Below, in pieces: positions 16,912 through 24,280 of a stretch of 56,468 bases of DNA. Source of the DNA: Actinacidiphila oryziradicis (lineage in GTDB: Bacteria > Actinomycetota > Actinomycetes > Streptomycetales > Streptomycetaceae); assembly GCF_005047355.1 (NCBI RefSeq), contig NZ_SUMC01000055.1:1-56468 (forward strand), given 5' to 3'. Position 1 is the stretch's first letter. Each line of letters begins with the position of its first letter. The position numbers and the translations under genes are program-made. Below the pieces are notes generated by a model, which saw only the letters and a list, made by a program, of their open reading frames with translations, did not search any database and was not told the origin of the DNA.

Positions 16912-17220
16912 TCACTCGTCTTCCGGCAGTGCGGCTACGGACTCGCGGGTGTGCCCAAAGGCCCTGAGTACTTCGTCGATCGAGGTGCGGCGGCCCGTGT
17001 CCGTCGCCGTGCGAGCAAGTACGAGCGCCAGGTCATGAAGATCCGCCGCAGCCTCTTCGAGCGCGGCAAGGCGATCGATGCCAACGACGACCGCCACAGG
17101 ACGATGACGACGGGTCACGATCAATTCCGAACCCTGCTCGGCTTCCGAGACGAGCTTGGCCACACCGCGTTGCGCCGCTTCTCCGACAGTGAGTTCGTGT
17201 ACATCCCGCAGTATCGTCAT
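16912..17220 (-). CDS. Phd/YefM-type antitoxin, partner toxin broken
   Basis: This 102-aa type II antitoxin has the Phd/YefM DNA-binding fold: TVGEAAQRGVAKLVSEAEQGSELIVTRRHRPVAVVVGIDRLAALEEA (residues about 11-57). A C-terminal toxin-binding tail (SIDEVLRAFGHTRESVAALPEDE) follows. It would bind and neutralise a RelE-like toxin and repress its own promoter; a palindrome overlaps its ATG. The toxin position directly downstream holds only a frameshifted remnant, so this is an orphan antitoxin next to a second orphan antitoxin. Confidence 0.82.
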   Translation of the reverse strand: MTILRDVHELTVGEAAQRGVAKLVSEAEQGSELIVTRRHRPVAVVVGIDRLAALEEAAADLHDLALVLARTATDTGRRTSIDEVLRAFGHTRESVAALPEDE

Positions 17221-17232
17221 AGCTGAAGCTAT
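17219..17232. promoter_or_regulatory. Operator-like palindrome overlapping the Phd start codon
   Basis: ATAGCT-GA-AGCTAT is a perfect 6-bp-arm inverted repeat that includes two bases of the start codon of the minus-strand antitoxin. Phd/YefM antitoxins bind such palindromes for autorepression. Confidence 0.55.
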
Positions 17233-17353
17233 CTAGAGATTTGTGTAGGTTGTCAACCCGTGAAATGCGGACCGCCTGAGGACGATGTTCCGCAGTCGGC
17301 ACAGATCCCACGTCATCTATCCGCTGCGGGTGTACGCGTTCGATCCGGACTGG

Positions 17354-18256
17354 TCAGCGCCCCCGTCCCCCGTGATCGGTGAGGACTTCCTGGATCACGT
17401 GTCGCGCGGTGGCCGCCATCACAGGGTTGGTGATCCGGTAGTACGAAAGCTCGATGAGCGCGATCGACAGTGCCCAGCCGCGGCCTCGCGCCCAGGTCGC
17501 GTCATCGACCCCCAGCGTGGCTCGGAAGACGTTCCTCGCGTCGGCGGTCAGCAGGCTCCACGCGGCGATCAGGTCGACGGCGGGTTCGCCAATGCCAACG
17601 CACCCGAAGTCGATGACTGCCGTGAGCCGGCCACCGCTGAGCAGCACATTCCCCGGTGACAGATCTGCGTGAACCCATACGGCCGGGCCCGGCCACTCGG
17701 GCGCCAGCAGGGCCGCCTCCCACACGGCGGTCGCCAAGTCGGTGTCGACGATTCCGCGCAGCTTCGCAATCGCGTCGCGCGTCGCGGCGTCGCGCGTCAC
17801 CAAGGGCTCGTCGCGATACGCGGGCGGCCCGTCCGTGGGATCGATACGGTGCAATGCGGCGATGAACGCCGCGAGATCCTTCGCGAGCACGCCGGGGTCA
17901 GCGATGCGGCCGAGGGCCGGGTTCCCGCCGTCGAGCCACGAGTAGACGGACCAAGGCCATGGGTAGCCCTCGGCGGGCCTTCCCCTCCCGATCGGGACAG
18001 GAATGGCAACCGGAAGCAGCGGGGCAAGGCGCGGCAGCCATCGCTGTTCCTTTTCCACATCCTTGGCGCCGCCTTCGATGCGCGGAAGTCGTACGGCCAT
18101 GTCCTCACCGAGCCGGTAAACAGCGTTCACCGTCCCTGCGGAGTCGACCAACTCGATCGGCAGGCCTGCCCACTGCGGAAACTGGCCGGTCAGCAGCCGC
18201 CGCACGAGAGACACGTCGGTGACGACCTCGTCGGCATGCATCTTGCCAGCGCCCAT
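17354..18256 (-). CDS. Aminoglycoside phosphotransferase-family kinase
   Basis: This APH-fold kinase of 300 aa starts at the ATG at 18256, chosen because AGGGG lies 5 bp upstream; GTG 18262 is also possible. It has the ATP-binding N-lobe (YRLGEDMAVRLPR with the conserved Lys replaced in context by Arg), a WSVYSWLDGG hinge, the catalytic loop VHADLSPGNVLL near residue 195 and the metal-binding VIDFGCVGIGEPAVDL. Family members phosphorylate aminoglycosides, macrolides or small metabolites, so resistance should not be assumed. It lies at the edge of the accessory region. Confidence 0.82.
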   Translation of the reverse strand: MGAGKMHADEVVTDVSLVRRLLTGQFPQWAGLPIELVDSAGTVNAVYRLGEDMAVRLPRIEGGAKDVEKEQRWLPRLAPLLPVAIPVPIGRGRPAEGYPWPWSVYSWLDGGNPALGRIADPGVLAKDLAAFIAALHRIDPTDGPPAYRDEPLVTRDAATRDAIAKLRGIVDTDLATAVWEAALLAPEWPGPAVWVHADLSPGNVLLSGGRLTAVIDFGCVGIGEPAVDLIAAWSLLTADARNVFRATLGVDDATWARGRGWALSIALIELSYYRITNPVMAATARHVIQEVLTDHGGRGR

Positions 18257-18328
18257 TGCCACCCCTGAACTGGACCGACGACGTAACCGCGATGACGATG
18301 CAATCGGTTCGGCCCGTCGCCGGTCAAC

Positions 18329-18631
18329 TCATTTCCCGTGTGCTACGGCCGGCGGCGTGCCCAGAAGAGCGCCACCCACCATCAGGCGCACCAGCCGAAA
18401 CCGGGAAGGAACCAGGTGCAGGCAGCGGAAGGCTCCGATCGTCAGCCACAGGACACCGGCCGGGCAGGGGGCAAGCGGCGGAAGTGGGGACCGGCACGCG
18501 GAAAGGGGCTCGGCGCGGATGAGCGCGGAACAGGTTCCGTCGGTGAAGAGCAACAGCTTGCCGCCGCTGTGCAGGCTGAACACGTTCGGCACGCTGTGAT
18601 CGCGGCCCTCGACAGTGACGATGTCGCCCAC
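18329..18631 (-). CDS. Possible small hypothetical protein
   Basis: This weakly supported ORF starts with GTG and reads GDIVTVEGRDHSVPNVFSL then HSGGKLLLFTDGT. It resembles short beta-barrel hypothetical proteins of Streptomyces for the first about 45 residues and then degenerates into Pro/Leu-rich sequence. It may be a remnant. The rest of 18257-18755 holds nothing I can assign. A plus-strand stretch at 18657-18755 (WTLVADVYSVVYWLAARHR) may be the tail of a gene cut by the 25-bp repeat at 18756. Confidence 0.25.
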   Translation of the reverse strand: MGDIVTVEGRDHSVPNVFSLHSGGKLLLFTDGTCSALIRAEPLSACRSPLPPLAPCPAGVLWLTIGAFRCLHLVPSRFRLVRLMVGGALLGTPPAVAHGK

Positions 18632-18755
18632 CCGGACCGTGACCGGATCACCCGCCGCGTGGACTCTCGTCGCCGACGTCTACAGCGTGGTCTACTGGCT
18701 GGCTGCCCGACACCGTTGGATGCACCTCGCCGAGCTGGCCACGATGAAGCAACGT

Positions 18756-18780
18756 CTAGTACTCCAGTCGTAGATCGTGA
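18756..18780. repeat. Outer 25-bp inverted repeat, left copy
   Basis: The sequence begins CTAGTACTCCAG and ends GATCGTGA. It matches 24 of 25 bases, in inverted orientation, with 24256-24280. The two copies bound a 5.5-kb nested region and are flanked by TA at the outer edge. In outward frames both copies encode the same ending, HDLRLEY followed by a stop. This suggests the ends of an insertion sequence whose transposase stop codon lies in its terminal repeat. Confidence 0.75.
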
Positions 18781-18842
18781 TCTTGTTCGTATCGCTCCAG
18801 CCATCGGTCGAGTCGCTCACCCGGGATGTAGCGTGTGGCGAT

Positions 18843-19421
18843 ATGCCGTTTCACGATGAGCGCGGTCAGGTTGCCGTAGTTGAGTACCGTCCTCAGTGGC
18901 CGGCGGAGTTCGAGCTGCTTGCCGGGGGGTTGCGAGATGCACTGGGGGACCTCGCGTTCGGGGTCGACCACGTGGGATCCACGTCGGTGCCGGGCCTGCC
19001 GGCTAAGGACTGCATCGATGTACAGGTGCGGATGAGGTCGATCGACGAGGCGCGAGATGCACCGCTGCTCGCAGCGATCGGCTTCCGGTGTCGCCCCGAG
19101 CCGTGGAACCGCGTCGAGGTCTCCGGCGGCCGGCAGTGCCGCAAGCTCGTCTTCGCGCCACCGATCGGCGCACGCTGGTGCAACGTCCACCTTCGGGAGG
19201 GCAGCGGGCCCAATGCCCGCTTTGCGCTGCTGTTCCGGGACTACCTGCGCACGGACGAGGACGCCCGCCGGGCGTGGGGAGCGTTTAAGCAGCGGTTGGC
19301 CTTGAGCGTGCCGGACCTGTTGGAGTACGGGCAGATCAAGGCCCCCGCCACAGAGGTACTGATGGGCGCGGCCGAACGATGGGCCGCCGAGACCGGTTGG
19401 AGCGCTGCGCGAGCGGCTTGA
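18843..19421 (+). CDS. GrpB-family nucleotidyltransferase-like protein
   Basis: This 192-aa protein begins at the ATG at 18843 (MPFHDERGQVAVVEYRPQW). It carries the UPF0157/GrpB signature: VEYRPQWPAEFE, then FGVDHVGSTSVPGLPAKDCIDVQV near residue 40, and FRDYLRTDEDARRAWGAFK near residue 140. The fold is related to nucleotidyltransferases, and the GSTSVPGL plus D-x-D pattern is the usual active-site block. The biochemical role of the family is poorly defined. It lies inside the nested mobile region, upstream of the left transposase half. Confidence 0.82.
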   Translation: MPFHDERGQVAVVEYRPQWPAEFELLAGGLRDALGDLAFGVDHVGSTSVPGLPAKDCIDVQVRMRSIDEARDAPLLAAIGFRCRPEPWNRVEVSGGRQCRKLVFAPPIGARWCNVHLREGSGPNARFALLFRDYLRTDEDARRAWGAFKQRLALSVPDLLEYGQIKAPATEVLMGAAERWAAETGWSAARAA

Positions 19422-19521
19422 TCGAGCTGCCGACGACCGTGCCCCATCCGGCAACCGAGTGGCTCGGTCATCGGTGGGGGCCGGTGGGAAGGTGGGTGCG
19501 GCCACCGTTGATCATCAGTGT

Positions 19522-19881
19522 GTGAAGACAAACGATCATGCGGTGGCCGCGGGTCACAGCGTAGACCCTGGCCATTGGCAGGAGGCGTTCGAGGGCCTGA
19601 TGGCCCGGATCGCCGGTAGGTTCGCACGGGTCGAACCCCGGCGGCGGGTCGGGAAGTTGGTGCTCGGGCTGCTGTCGGATCTGCCACGCAAGAACTGCTG
19701 GACCATCGCCGAATGGGCCGGGGAGTCCACCCCGAGCGGCATGCAGCACCTGCTGGGCCGGGCCTCATGGGACACGGACCGGGTCCGCGACGACGTGCGC
19801 GGATACGTGGTCGAGCATCTCCACGACGACCAGGCGGTGCTGGTGGTCGACGAGACCGGCGACGTGAAGAAGGGCACCTAA
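19522..19881 (+). pseudogene. IS701-like transposase, N-terminal half, left copy
   Basis: From the GTG at 19522 the frame runs 119 residues: HWQEAFEGLMARIAGRF, VGKLVLGLLSDLPRKNCWTIAEWAGE, MQHLLGRASWDTDRVRDDV, and finally VLVVDETGDVKKGT. This is the start of an IS701-family DDE transposase, with the first catalytic Asp in VVDETG. The frame then meets a TAA supplied by the palindrome at 19873, and the C-terminal half is absent. The reading frame itself is intact, unlike the right copy. Confidence 0.85.
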
Positions 19882-19904
19882 TGCCGATATCGGCATTAGG
19901 TGCC
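19873..19904. repeat. Left palindromic end of the RIT element
   Basis: A perfect 32-bp palindrome runs from GGCACC to GGTGCC. Its first bases double as the transposase codons for Gly-Thr, and the next codon is TAA, which truncates that gene. Confidence 0.9.
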
Positions 19905-19976
19905 TTATGACGTTTGGTCAGTAATGCTGCGGGATGCCTGCTGAGCTGTGGCGATGCCGTTGCGGTGTCGGGATTG

Positions 19977-20969
19977 TCAGAGCTGGTCGAGGAAGGCCAG
20001 GAGAGCGTCGGTCGGCTGGTAGCGACCGGCGACCGTGTCCGGCGGGGTTGTTCTCGCGATCGCCTGCTCCTTCAGTGCCATGTCCGCGTGGAGGTAGATC
20101 CGGGTGGTGGTCGGGCTTTCGTGGCCGAGCCAGAGTGCGATGACGGTGATGTCGACACCGGCGTGCAGGAGGGTCATGGCTGCGGTGTGACGGAGCGTGT
20201 GCGGCGTGATCGTCTTGCTGTGCAGGGCGGGATGGTCCTGTGAGGCGCGGGTGGTGTGCTTGCCGACCAACCGTCCGACGGCGTCGCGGGAGAGCGGGGT
20301 GCCGGCTCGGGTGCAGAACAGCGGCGCGGTATCGGTGGCGGCACAGCGTTCGGCGAGCCAGACGGCCATGGTCTGCTGGGTGTGGGCCGTCAGCGGCGTG
20401 CAGCGGTCTTTGCGTCCTTTTCCGTGGCAGCTGATGTGCGAGCCAGTGCCCAGGCGCAGGTCGCCGACGGTCAGGGCGGTCAGTTCGGAGACTCGCAGTC
20501 CGGTCTGGGCGGCAAGCACGAGCAGGGCGTGGTCGCGCCTCCCGTGCCAGGTGGTGCGGTCCGGAGCCGCTAGGGGCGCGTCGAGTTCGACGTGGGACAG
20601 GAAGTCGACGGTGGTCTTGGCCATGCGCTTGGTCTGGATCGCCAGGACTCTGCTGATCAGTTGCGCGTGCTCGGGGGCTTGCAGGCTGGCGTAGCCGAAC
20701 AGGGAGTGGATGGCGGCCAGGCGGGTGTTGCGGCTGGCGGCGCTGTTGCCGCGGACGTTCTCCAGATGCTGGAGGAACTCGCCGATCACGGTTGCGTCCA
20801 GGTCGGTGAGGTCCAGCCGGTTCGGCAGTTTGCCGGTGCGCCGGTGCAGGTAGGTCAGCAGGAGTTTGAACGTGTCACGGTAGGTGGCGATCGTGTGCGG
20901 GCTGGCATCCTGCTGGTTCATCAGCCGGACGGTGAAGAACCCTTCCATGATCGGGGCCAGGGCCGTCAT
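19977..20969 (-). CDS. ritC: Tyrosine recombinase, third gene of the RIT trio
   Basis: This 330-aa phage-integrase-family protein has an N-terminal SAM-like core-binding domain (residues about 10-110) and a complete catalytic domain: Arg in QTGLRVSELTAL, Lys in CHGKGRKDRC, HxxR in PHTLRHTAAMTLLHAG, and His plus nucleophile Tyr in LGHESPTTTRIYLHAD. The ATG overlaps the stop of the upstream recombinase by 4 bp (ATGA at 20966-20969), so translation is coupled. RIT recombinases act together; the division of labour is not established. Confidence 0.9.
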   Translation of the reverse strand: MTALAPIMEGFFTVRLMNQQDASPHTIATYRDTFKLLLTYLHRRTGKLPNRLDLTDLDATVIGEFLQHLENVRGNSAASRNTRLAAIHSLFGYASLQAPEHAQLISRVLAIQTKRMAKTTVDFLSHVELDAPLAAPDRTTWHGRRDHALLVLAAQTGLRVSELTALTVGDLRLGTGSHISCHGKGRKDRCTPLTAHTQQTMAVWLAERCAATDTAPLFCTRAGTPLSRDAVGRLVGKHTTRASQDHPALHSKTITPHTLRHTAAMTLLHAGVDITVIALWLGHESPTTTRIYLHADMALKEQAIARTTPPDTVAGRYQPTDALLAFLDQL

Positions 20970-21892
20970 GACCGCTTCTGCTGAACGGGTTCGAGGCGGT
21001 CGGCGGCCAGGCCGAGCAGTTCCCCGGTGGCCTGCAGATACCAGTAGGTAGCCTCCGGGCCGGAGTGTCCGAGATAGGTCGAGAGCACCGGCAGTTGCGC
21101 GGCGATGTCGACCCCTTCGCGCTGCCAGTCGGTCAGGGTATTGACGGCGAACGAGTGGCGGAGGTCGTGGATCCGTGGTCGGCGACGGCCCGCAGGGGCG
21201 GCGATGTCGGCGTGGGTGAGTAGCCGGGCGAAGGTGTCCTGGACACCGCGTTGCAGCGGGCGTCGGCCGCCGGCAGTGAGGAAGAAGCTGTCGGCGCGGA
21301 CCAGCCGGCACAACCGGTCGCGGTGCCGGGCGTACTGGGCGAGCATCGCCGAGGTCGTCGGGTGCATCGGCACCAGCCGGGTCCTGCCGCCTTTGCCGGT
21401 CACCGTCAGCATCGCGGTGTCGGTCTCGACATCGGTGCGGTCCAGCCCCAGCGCCTCGCCGATTCGCAGCCCAGTCGAGGCGATCAGCCTGATCAGGGCC
21501 TTCACTGTCGCCGACGGCAACGGCGCGGCGATGGTTCCGGCGGCGTGGACCAGGGCAGCGACGTCGGCCTCTGAGTAGATGAACGGCGTCGGCCGGTGCG
21601 CACGGGCCGGCAGCAGGCCGGGTGCCGGGATCTGGCAGGCCGGGTCCAGGGCGTGCAGATGCCGGGCGAAGACGCGGACGATGCCCAGCCGGCGTGCCTG
21701 CTGGTTCGCCGATGCCTGCGATGCCGCCGCCCAGGCCAGTGCCGCTGTGACCGTGACCGTGTCCTGGCCGTCCTGGTCGAGCCGGTCGGCGAAGTCCAGC
21801 AGCAGCCGCCCTTCGGTGACCAGGGCGAATCCCAGGGCGTGGCGCATCGCCAGGTAGTCCTCGACGCGCTGGCGGATCGTGATTACGGTCAT
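20966..21892 (-). CDS. ritB: Tyrosine recombinase, second gene of the RIT trio
   Basis: The start is ATG 21892, overlapping the first gene's stop by 4 bp; the product is 308 aa. Catalytic residues are Arg in STGLRIGEALGL, Lys in VTGKGGRTRLV, HxxR in IHDLRHSFAVNTL, and His plus Tyr in YLGHSGPEATYWYLQAT. The N-terminal domain (ITIRQRVEDYLAMRHALGF) resembles those of paired and trio integrases. It lies between the other two recombinases with overlapping start and stop codons, as expected of an operon with fixed stoichiometry. Confidence 0.9.
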   Translation of the reverse strand: MTVITIRQRVEDYLAMRHALGFALVTEGRLLLDFADRLDQDGQDTVTVTAALAWAAASQASANQQARRLGIVRVFARHLHALDPACQIPAPGLLPARAHRPTPFIYSEADVAALVHAAGTIAAPLPSATVKALIRLIASTGLRIGEALGLDRTDVETDTAMLTVTGKGGRTRLVPMHPTTSAMLAQYARHRDRLCRLVRADSFFLTAGGRRPLQRGVQDTFARLLTHADIAAPAGRRRPRIHDLRHSFAVNTLTDWQREGVDIAAQLPVLSTYLGHSGPEATYWYLQATGELLGLAADRLEPVQQKRS

Positions 21893-23094
21893 CGCGCGAC
21901 TGCTTCCGGGCACGCCCTGGCCAGTGGCGATAGTCGTTGCTGGTCGACTTTCGCGTAGATCGCGGTGGTGCGCTGCTGGGCATGTCGCAGCAGCTGTCCG
22001 ATCTCCTCCATCGACGCGCCGGCCTGTAGTAGCCCGCAGGCTGCGGCGTGGCGGACGCGGTGCGGGCCGAACCGGGCGACGCCCGCGCGGGTGCAGGCCC
22101 GGGCCAGCACCAACGTGACCGAGGACACCGCCAGAGCGGTGAACGGGGCCTTGGCCGTGACGAACAGCGTCGCTGCGGCGGTTTTCGGTCGGGCGGTCAG
22201 CAGGTATTCGGCCCAGGCCTGTCCGACGTCGGCCGGCAGCGGCAGCATGTCGCGGCGGCTGCCCTTGCCGTGGACGGCGACCTGGCCGGCGTGCCAGTCG
22301 ATGTCCTCCAGCCGGATCTTCGCGACTTCCCCGCCGCGCAGCGCCAGTCGGGTCAGCGACAGCACGATCGCGTAGTCTCGGCGGCCGATCGCGGTCTGGC
22401 GATCGCAGGAGTCGAGCACGGTTTGGATGTCGTGGGCCGCCGCGGCCCGCGGAACTTCGTGCCGACCCGGATGGCCGCGGCCGGCCGGCACCGCGCCGAC
22501 CAGCAGATCCTGAACATGTCCGGCGACGTGCAGGAACCGCAGGAACGAACGCAGCGCCGGCAACGTCACCATGTCCGGACGGCCACCCTCACGCCGCCGA
22601 GCCCAGTCCATCACATAGGCCGTGACCTGGCCGGCTTCCAGCCGCCATACGCAGTCTTCTGTATCACTCGCCCAGTCAAGGAATACTCGGGCGCAGCGGC
22701 GGTAGTGCTTCAACGTCCCGGCGGACACGGCCCGCTCGCCTTCCAGGAACGCGCTGTACTCCGCGAGCAACACCTCCTGCCACGTCGACGGATCCGTTGT
22801 CACCGACGGCGAAAGCACCTGTTGCGCCGCCAGATGGCTCAGGATCGGCGCCAACGCCCTGGCTGATCGCCCGGTCCGCAGTCCCGCCCCACGACGATCC
22901 GCAACGAACTGCCTGACCGTGACTTCGGACAGATCGGCCGTGCCCAGCTCGTGCCCGTCCAGCCAGTCGCTCAGTTCCGACAGCAGGCGCACATGCTCAC
23001 GCACGGTATCCAGCGCATAGCCATCCTCGGTCAGCCTGCGCCGCAGGCCGTCCTCGTGACCCGACAACGGCCCCACCACGACAATCCTGGTCAT
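21889..23094 (-). CDS. ritA: Tyrosine recombinase, first gene of the RIT trio
   Basis: The ATG at 23094 is preceded by GAGGGAGGG, which favours it over an open frame reaching 23193. The 401-aa product has a long N-terminal region and a catalytic domain: Arg in LTRLALRGGEVAKI, Lys in VHGKGSRRDML, HxxR in PHRVRHAAACGLLQAG, and His plus Tyr in LLRHAQQRTTAIYAKVD. It is the first gene of the operon, 110 bp inside the right terminal repeat, so the promoter must lie in 23095-23230. Confidence 0.9.
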   Translation of the reverse strand: MTRIVVVGPLSGHEDGLRRRLTEDGYALDTVREHVRLLSELSDWLDGHELGTADLSEVTVRQFVADRRGAGLRTGRSARALAPILSHLAAQQVLSPSVTTDPSTWQEVLLAEYSAFLEGERAVSAGTLKHYRRCARVFLDWASDTEDCVWRLEAGQVTAYVMDWARRREGGRPDMVTLPALRSFLRFLHVAGHVQDLLVGAVPAGRGHPGRHEVPRAAAAHDIQTVLDSCDRQTAIGRRDYAIVLSLTRLALRGGEVAKIRLEDIDWHAGQVAVHGKGSRRDMLPLPADVGQAWAEYLLTARPKTAAATLFVTAKAPFTALAVSSVTLVLARACTRAGVARFGPHRVRHAAACGLLQAGASMEEIGQLLRHAQQRTTAIYAKVDQQRLSPLARACPEAVAR

Positions 23095-23229
23095 CGCCAG
23101 CCCTCCCTCGATCGCTCCCCGACGACGAGATGCCCAGGGCCAGACCAGACAGGCCCAAATTATGACGAGACCACTCGAAAGAAACGGCAGCATGCCGACC
23201 TCGCCGCAGCATTACTGATCAGACGTCAT

Positions 23230-23265
23230 AAGGCACCTAATGCCGATATCGGCATTAGGTGCCTT
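23230..23265. repeat. Right palindromic end of the RIT element
   Basis: A perfect 36-bp palindrome runs from AAGGCACC to GGTGCCTT, with the same core as the left end but two base pairs longer on each side. It abuts inverted transposase codons for KKGT and supplies their TAA stop. Confidence 0.9.
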
Positions 23266-23613
23266 TCTTCACGTCACCGGTCTCGTCGACTACCAGAACC
23301 GCCTGGTCGTCGTGCAGATGCTCCACCACGTAGTCACGCACGTCGTCGCGGACCTGGTCGGGTCCCACTTGGCCCGCCCGAGCAGGTGCCGCATGCCGTC
23401 CGGGGTCCTCTCCCCGGCCCACTCGGCGATGGTCCAGCAATTCTTGCGCGGCAGGCCCGACAGCAGCCCGAGCACCAACTTCCCTACCCGACGCCGGGGC
23501 TCGACGCGAGGGAACCGCCCCGCAATCCGCCCCCTAAGGCTCTCGAACTCCTCCTGTCAACGGGCAGGGTCTACCCTGTGACCTGCGGCCACCGCGTGAT
23601 CTTCTGTCTTCAC
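23255..23613 (-). pseudogene. IS701-like transposase, N-terminal half, inverted right copy
   Basis: Read on the minus strand from the GTG at 23613, this matches the left transposase half base by base with many substitutions, ending in the same VVDETGDVKKGT at the palindrome. It carries an in-frame TGA at 23557-23559, where the left copy has Trp, and a one-base deletion near 23360. So it is decayed while the left copy is open. The divergence shows that the two halves come from different IS copies and are not a fresh duplication. Confidence 0.82.
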
Positions 23614-23683
23614 ACACCGATGATCAATGGTGGCCGCGCCCACTCGTGCCAGCAGGGTGGAAAGCCCACCGTCGAAGGAGATG

Positions 23684-24233
23684 CGGTGCTGGGATTGCTG
23701 GGGTTCTACGACGAACTCGACAATCACTCTGGCCAGCCGAACGGATCCATACTCGATGCCGTCCGACCCGCCGGCGAGCCGGATGAGGCGGACCTGGTGG
23801 CCTACCTGGACGCGGCCACGTATTGATCGATGTCATGGAGGCGCTCCACGACGTCATCACCAGAAGCGCGCACCGCCACTCCTTGGGCTGCTCATCGCTC
23901 GTCGCCGACGGCACGTGGCTCTGGCGCCAGGACTTCTCGCACTACCTCGAAACGCATCACGTCCGGCTCCCCGAGGCGTTCATCGAGCACGTGCGGGGCC
24001 TGAACTATCAGATGCCGGCCCTCATCACCGCACAGTTCGCCCCCCACTACAACGAGACCCTGCCTCTCGTTGGCTGGGCCTCGGCTGTCCCGTGGAGATC
24101 GACTGCGGCCGTGCGCGAACTTGAACCACGAGCAGTGACAAGCAAGGCCGAGTTCGACGCGGCGACGCTGACCCAGAAACGAAACCGGCCGCACGGCAAC
24201 TGGACCAAGCCTCGCAAGCCGAGGAGAGCCTGA
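23684..24233 (+). pseudogene. Conserved hypothetical gene broken by a -1 shift
   Basis: A GTG at 23684 with AAGGAG upstream opens VLGLLGFYDELDNHSGQPNG and continues to DLVAYLDAATY, stopping at 23826. The next frame then opens within TATTGATC and continues IDVMEALHDVITRS, SLVADGTWLWRQDFSHYLE, HHVRLPEAFIEHVRGL, LPLVGWASAVPW. Together they look like one protein of about 180 aa of an uncharacterised Streptomyces family. The break is a single -1 frameshift. The right transposase half begins about 70 bp upstream, so the 5' flank may also be altered. Confidence 0.6.
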
Positions 24234-24255
24234 GGATGAGGCGTTTCCAGCGCAG

Positions 24256-24280
24256 TCACGATCTACGGCTGGAGTACTAG
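24256..24280. repeat. Outer 25-bp inverted repeat, right copy
   Basis: This matches 18756-18780 in reverse complement at 24 of 25 positions and ends GGAGTACTAG. Regulator coding sequence begins at once on its right side. Confidence 0.75.

Larger units (their letters stand above)
19861..23275. mobile_element. Recombinase-in-trio (RIT) element with palindromic ends
   Basis: Three overlapping tyrosine recombinase genes, all on the minus strand, are framed by inverted copies of a sequence of about 72 bp (19861-19932 and 23204-23275). Each copy contains a perfect palindrome centred on GATATC with core TAATGCCGATATCGGCATTA, followed inward by a conserved arm with TTATGACGT and TCAGTAATGCTGCGG. This matches the published design of RIT elements. 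It interrupts transposase sequence at the codons for KKGT on both sides. Confidence 0.85.
18756..24280. mobile_element. Nested mobile region bounded by 25-bp inverted repeats
   Basis: The span between the two 25-bp repeats contains a GrpB-family gene, two inverted transposase halves, the three-recombinase element and a frameshifted hypothetical gene. Its right end cuts directly into the coding sequence of a TPR regulator at 24281. Its left end abuts a possible truncated gene. It is best read as a composite built by successive insertions; whether it ever moved as a unit is unknown. Confidence 0.5.

Noticed and set aside
17354..18256. Calling the APH-fold kinase an aminoglycoside-resistance gene.
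   Set aside because: The motifs define only the kinase fold; many Streptomyces members act on unrelated small molecules.
18756..18780. Assigning the 25-bp repeat to the IS630 family because of the flanking TA.
   Set aside because: No transposase body remains, and the HDLRLEY ending is not one I can tie to a named family.
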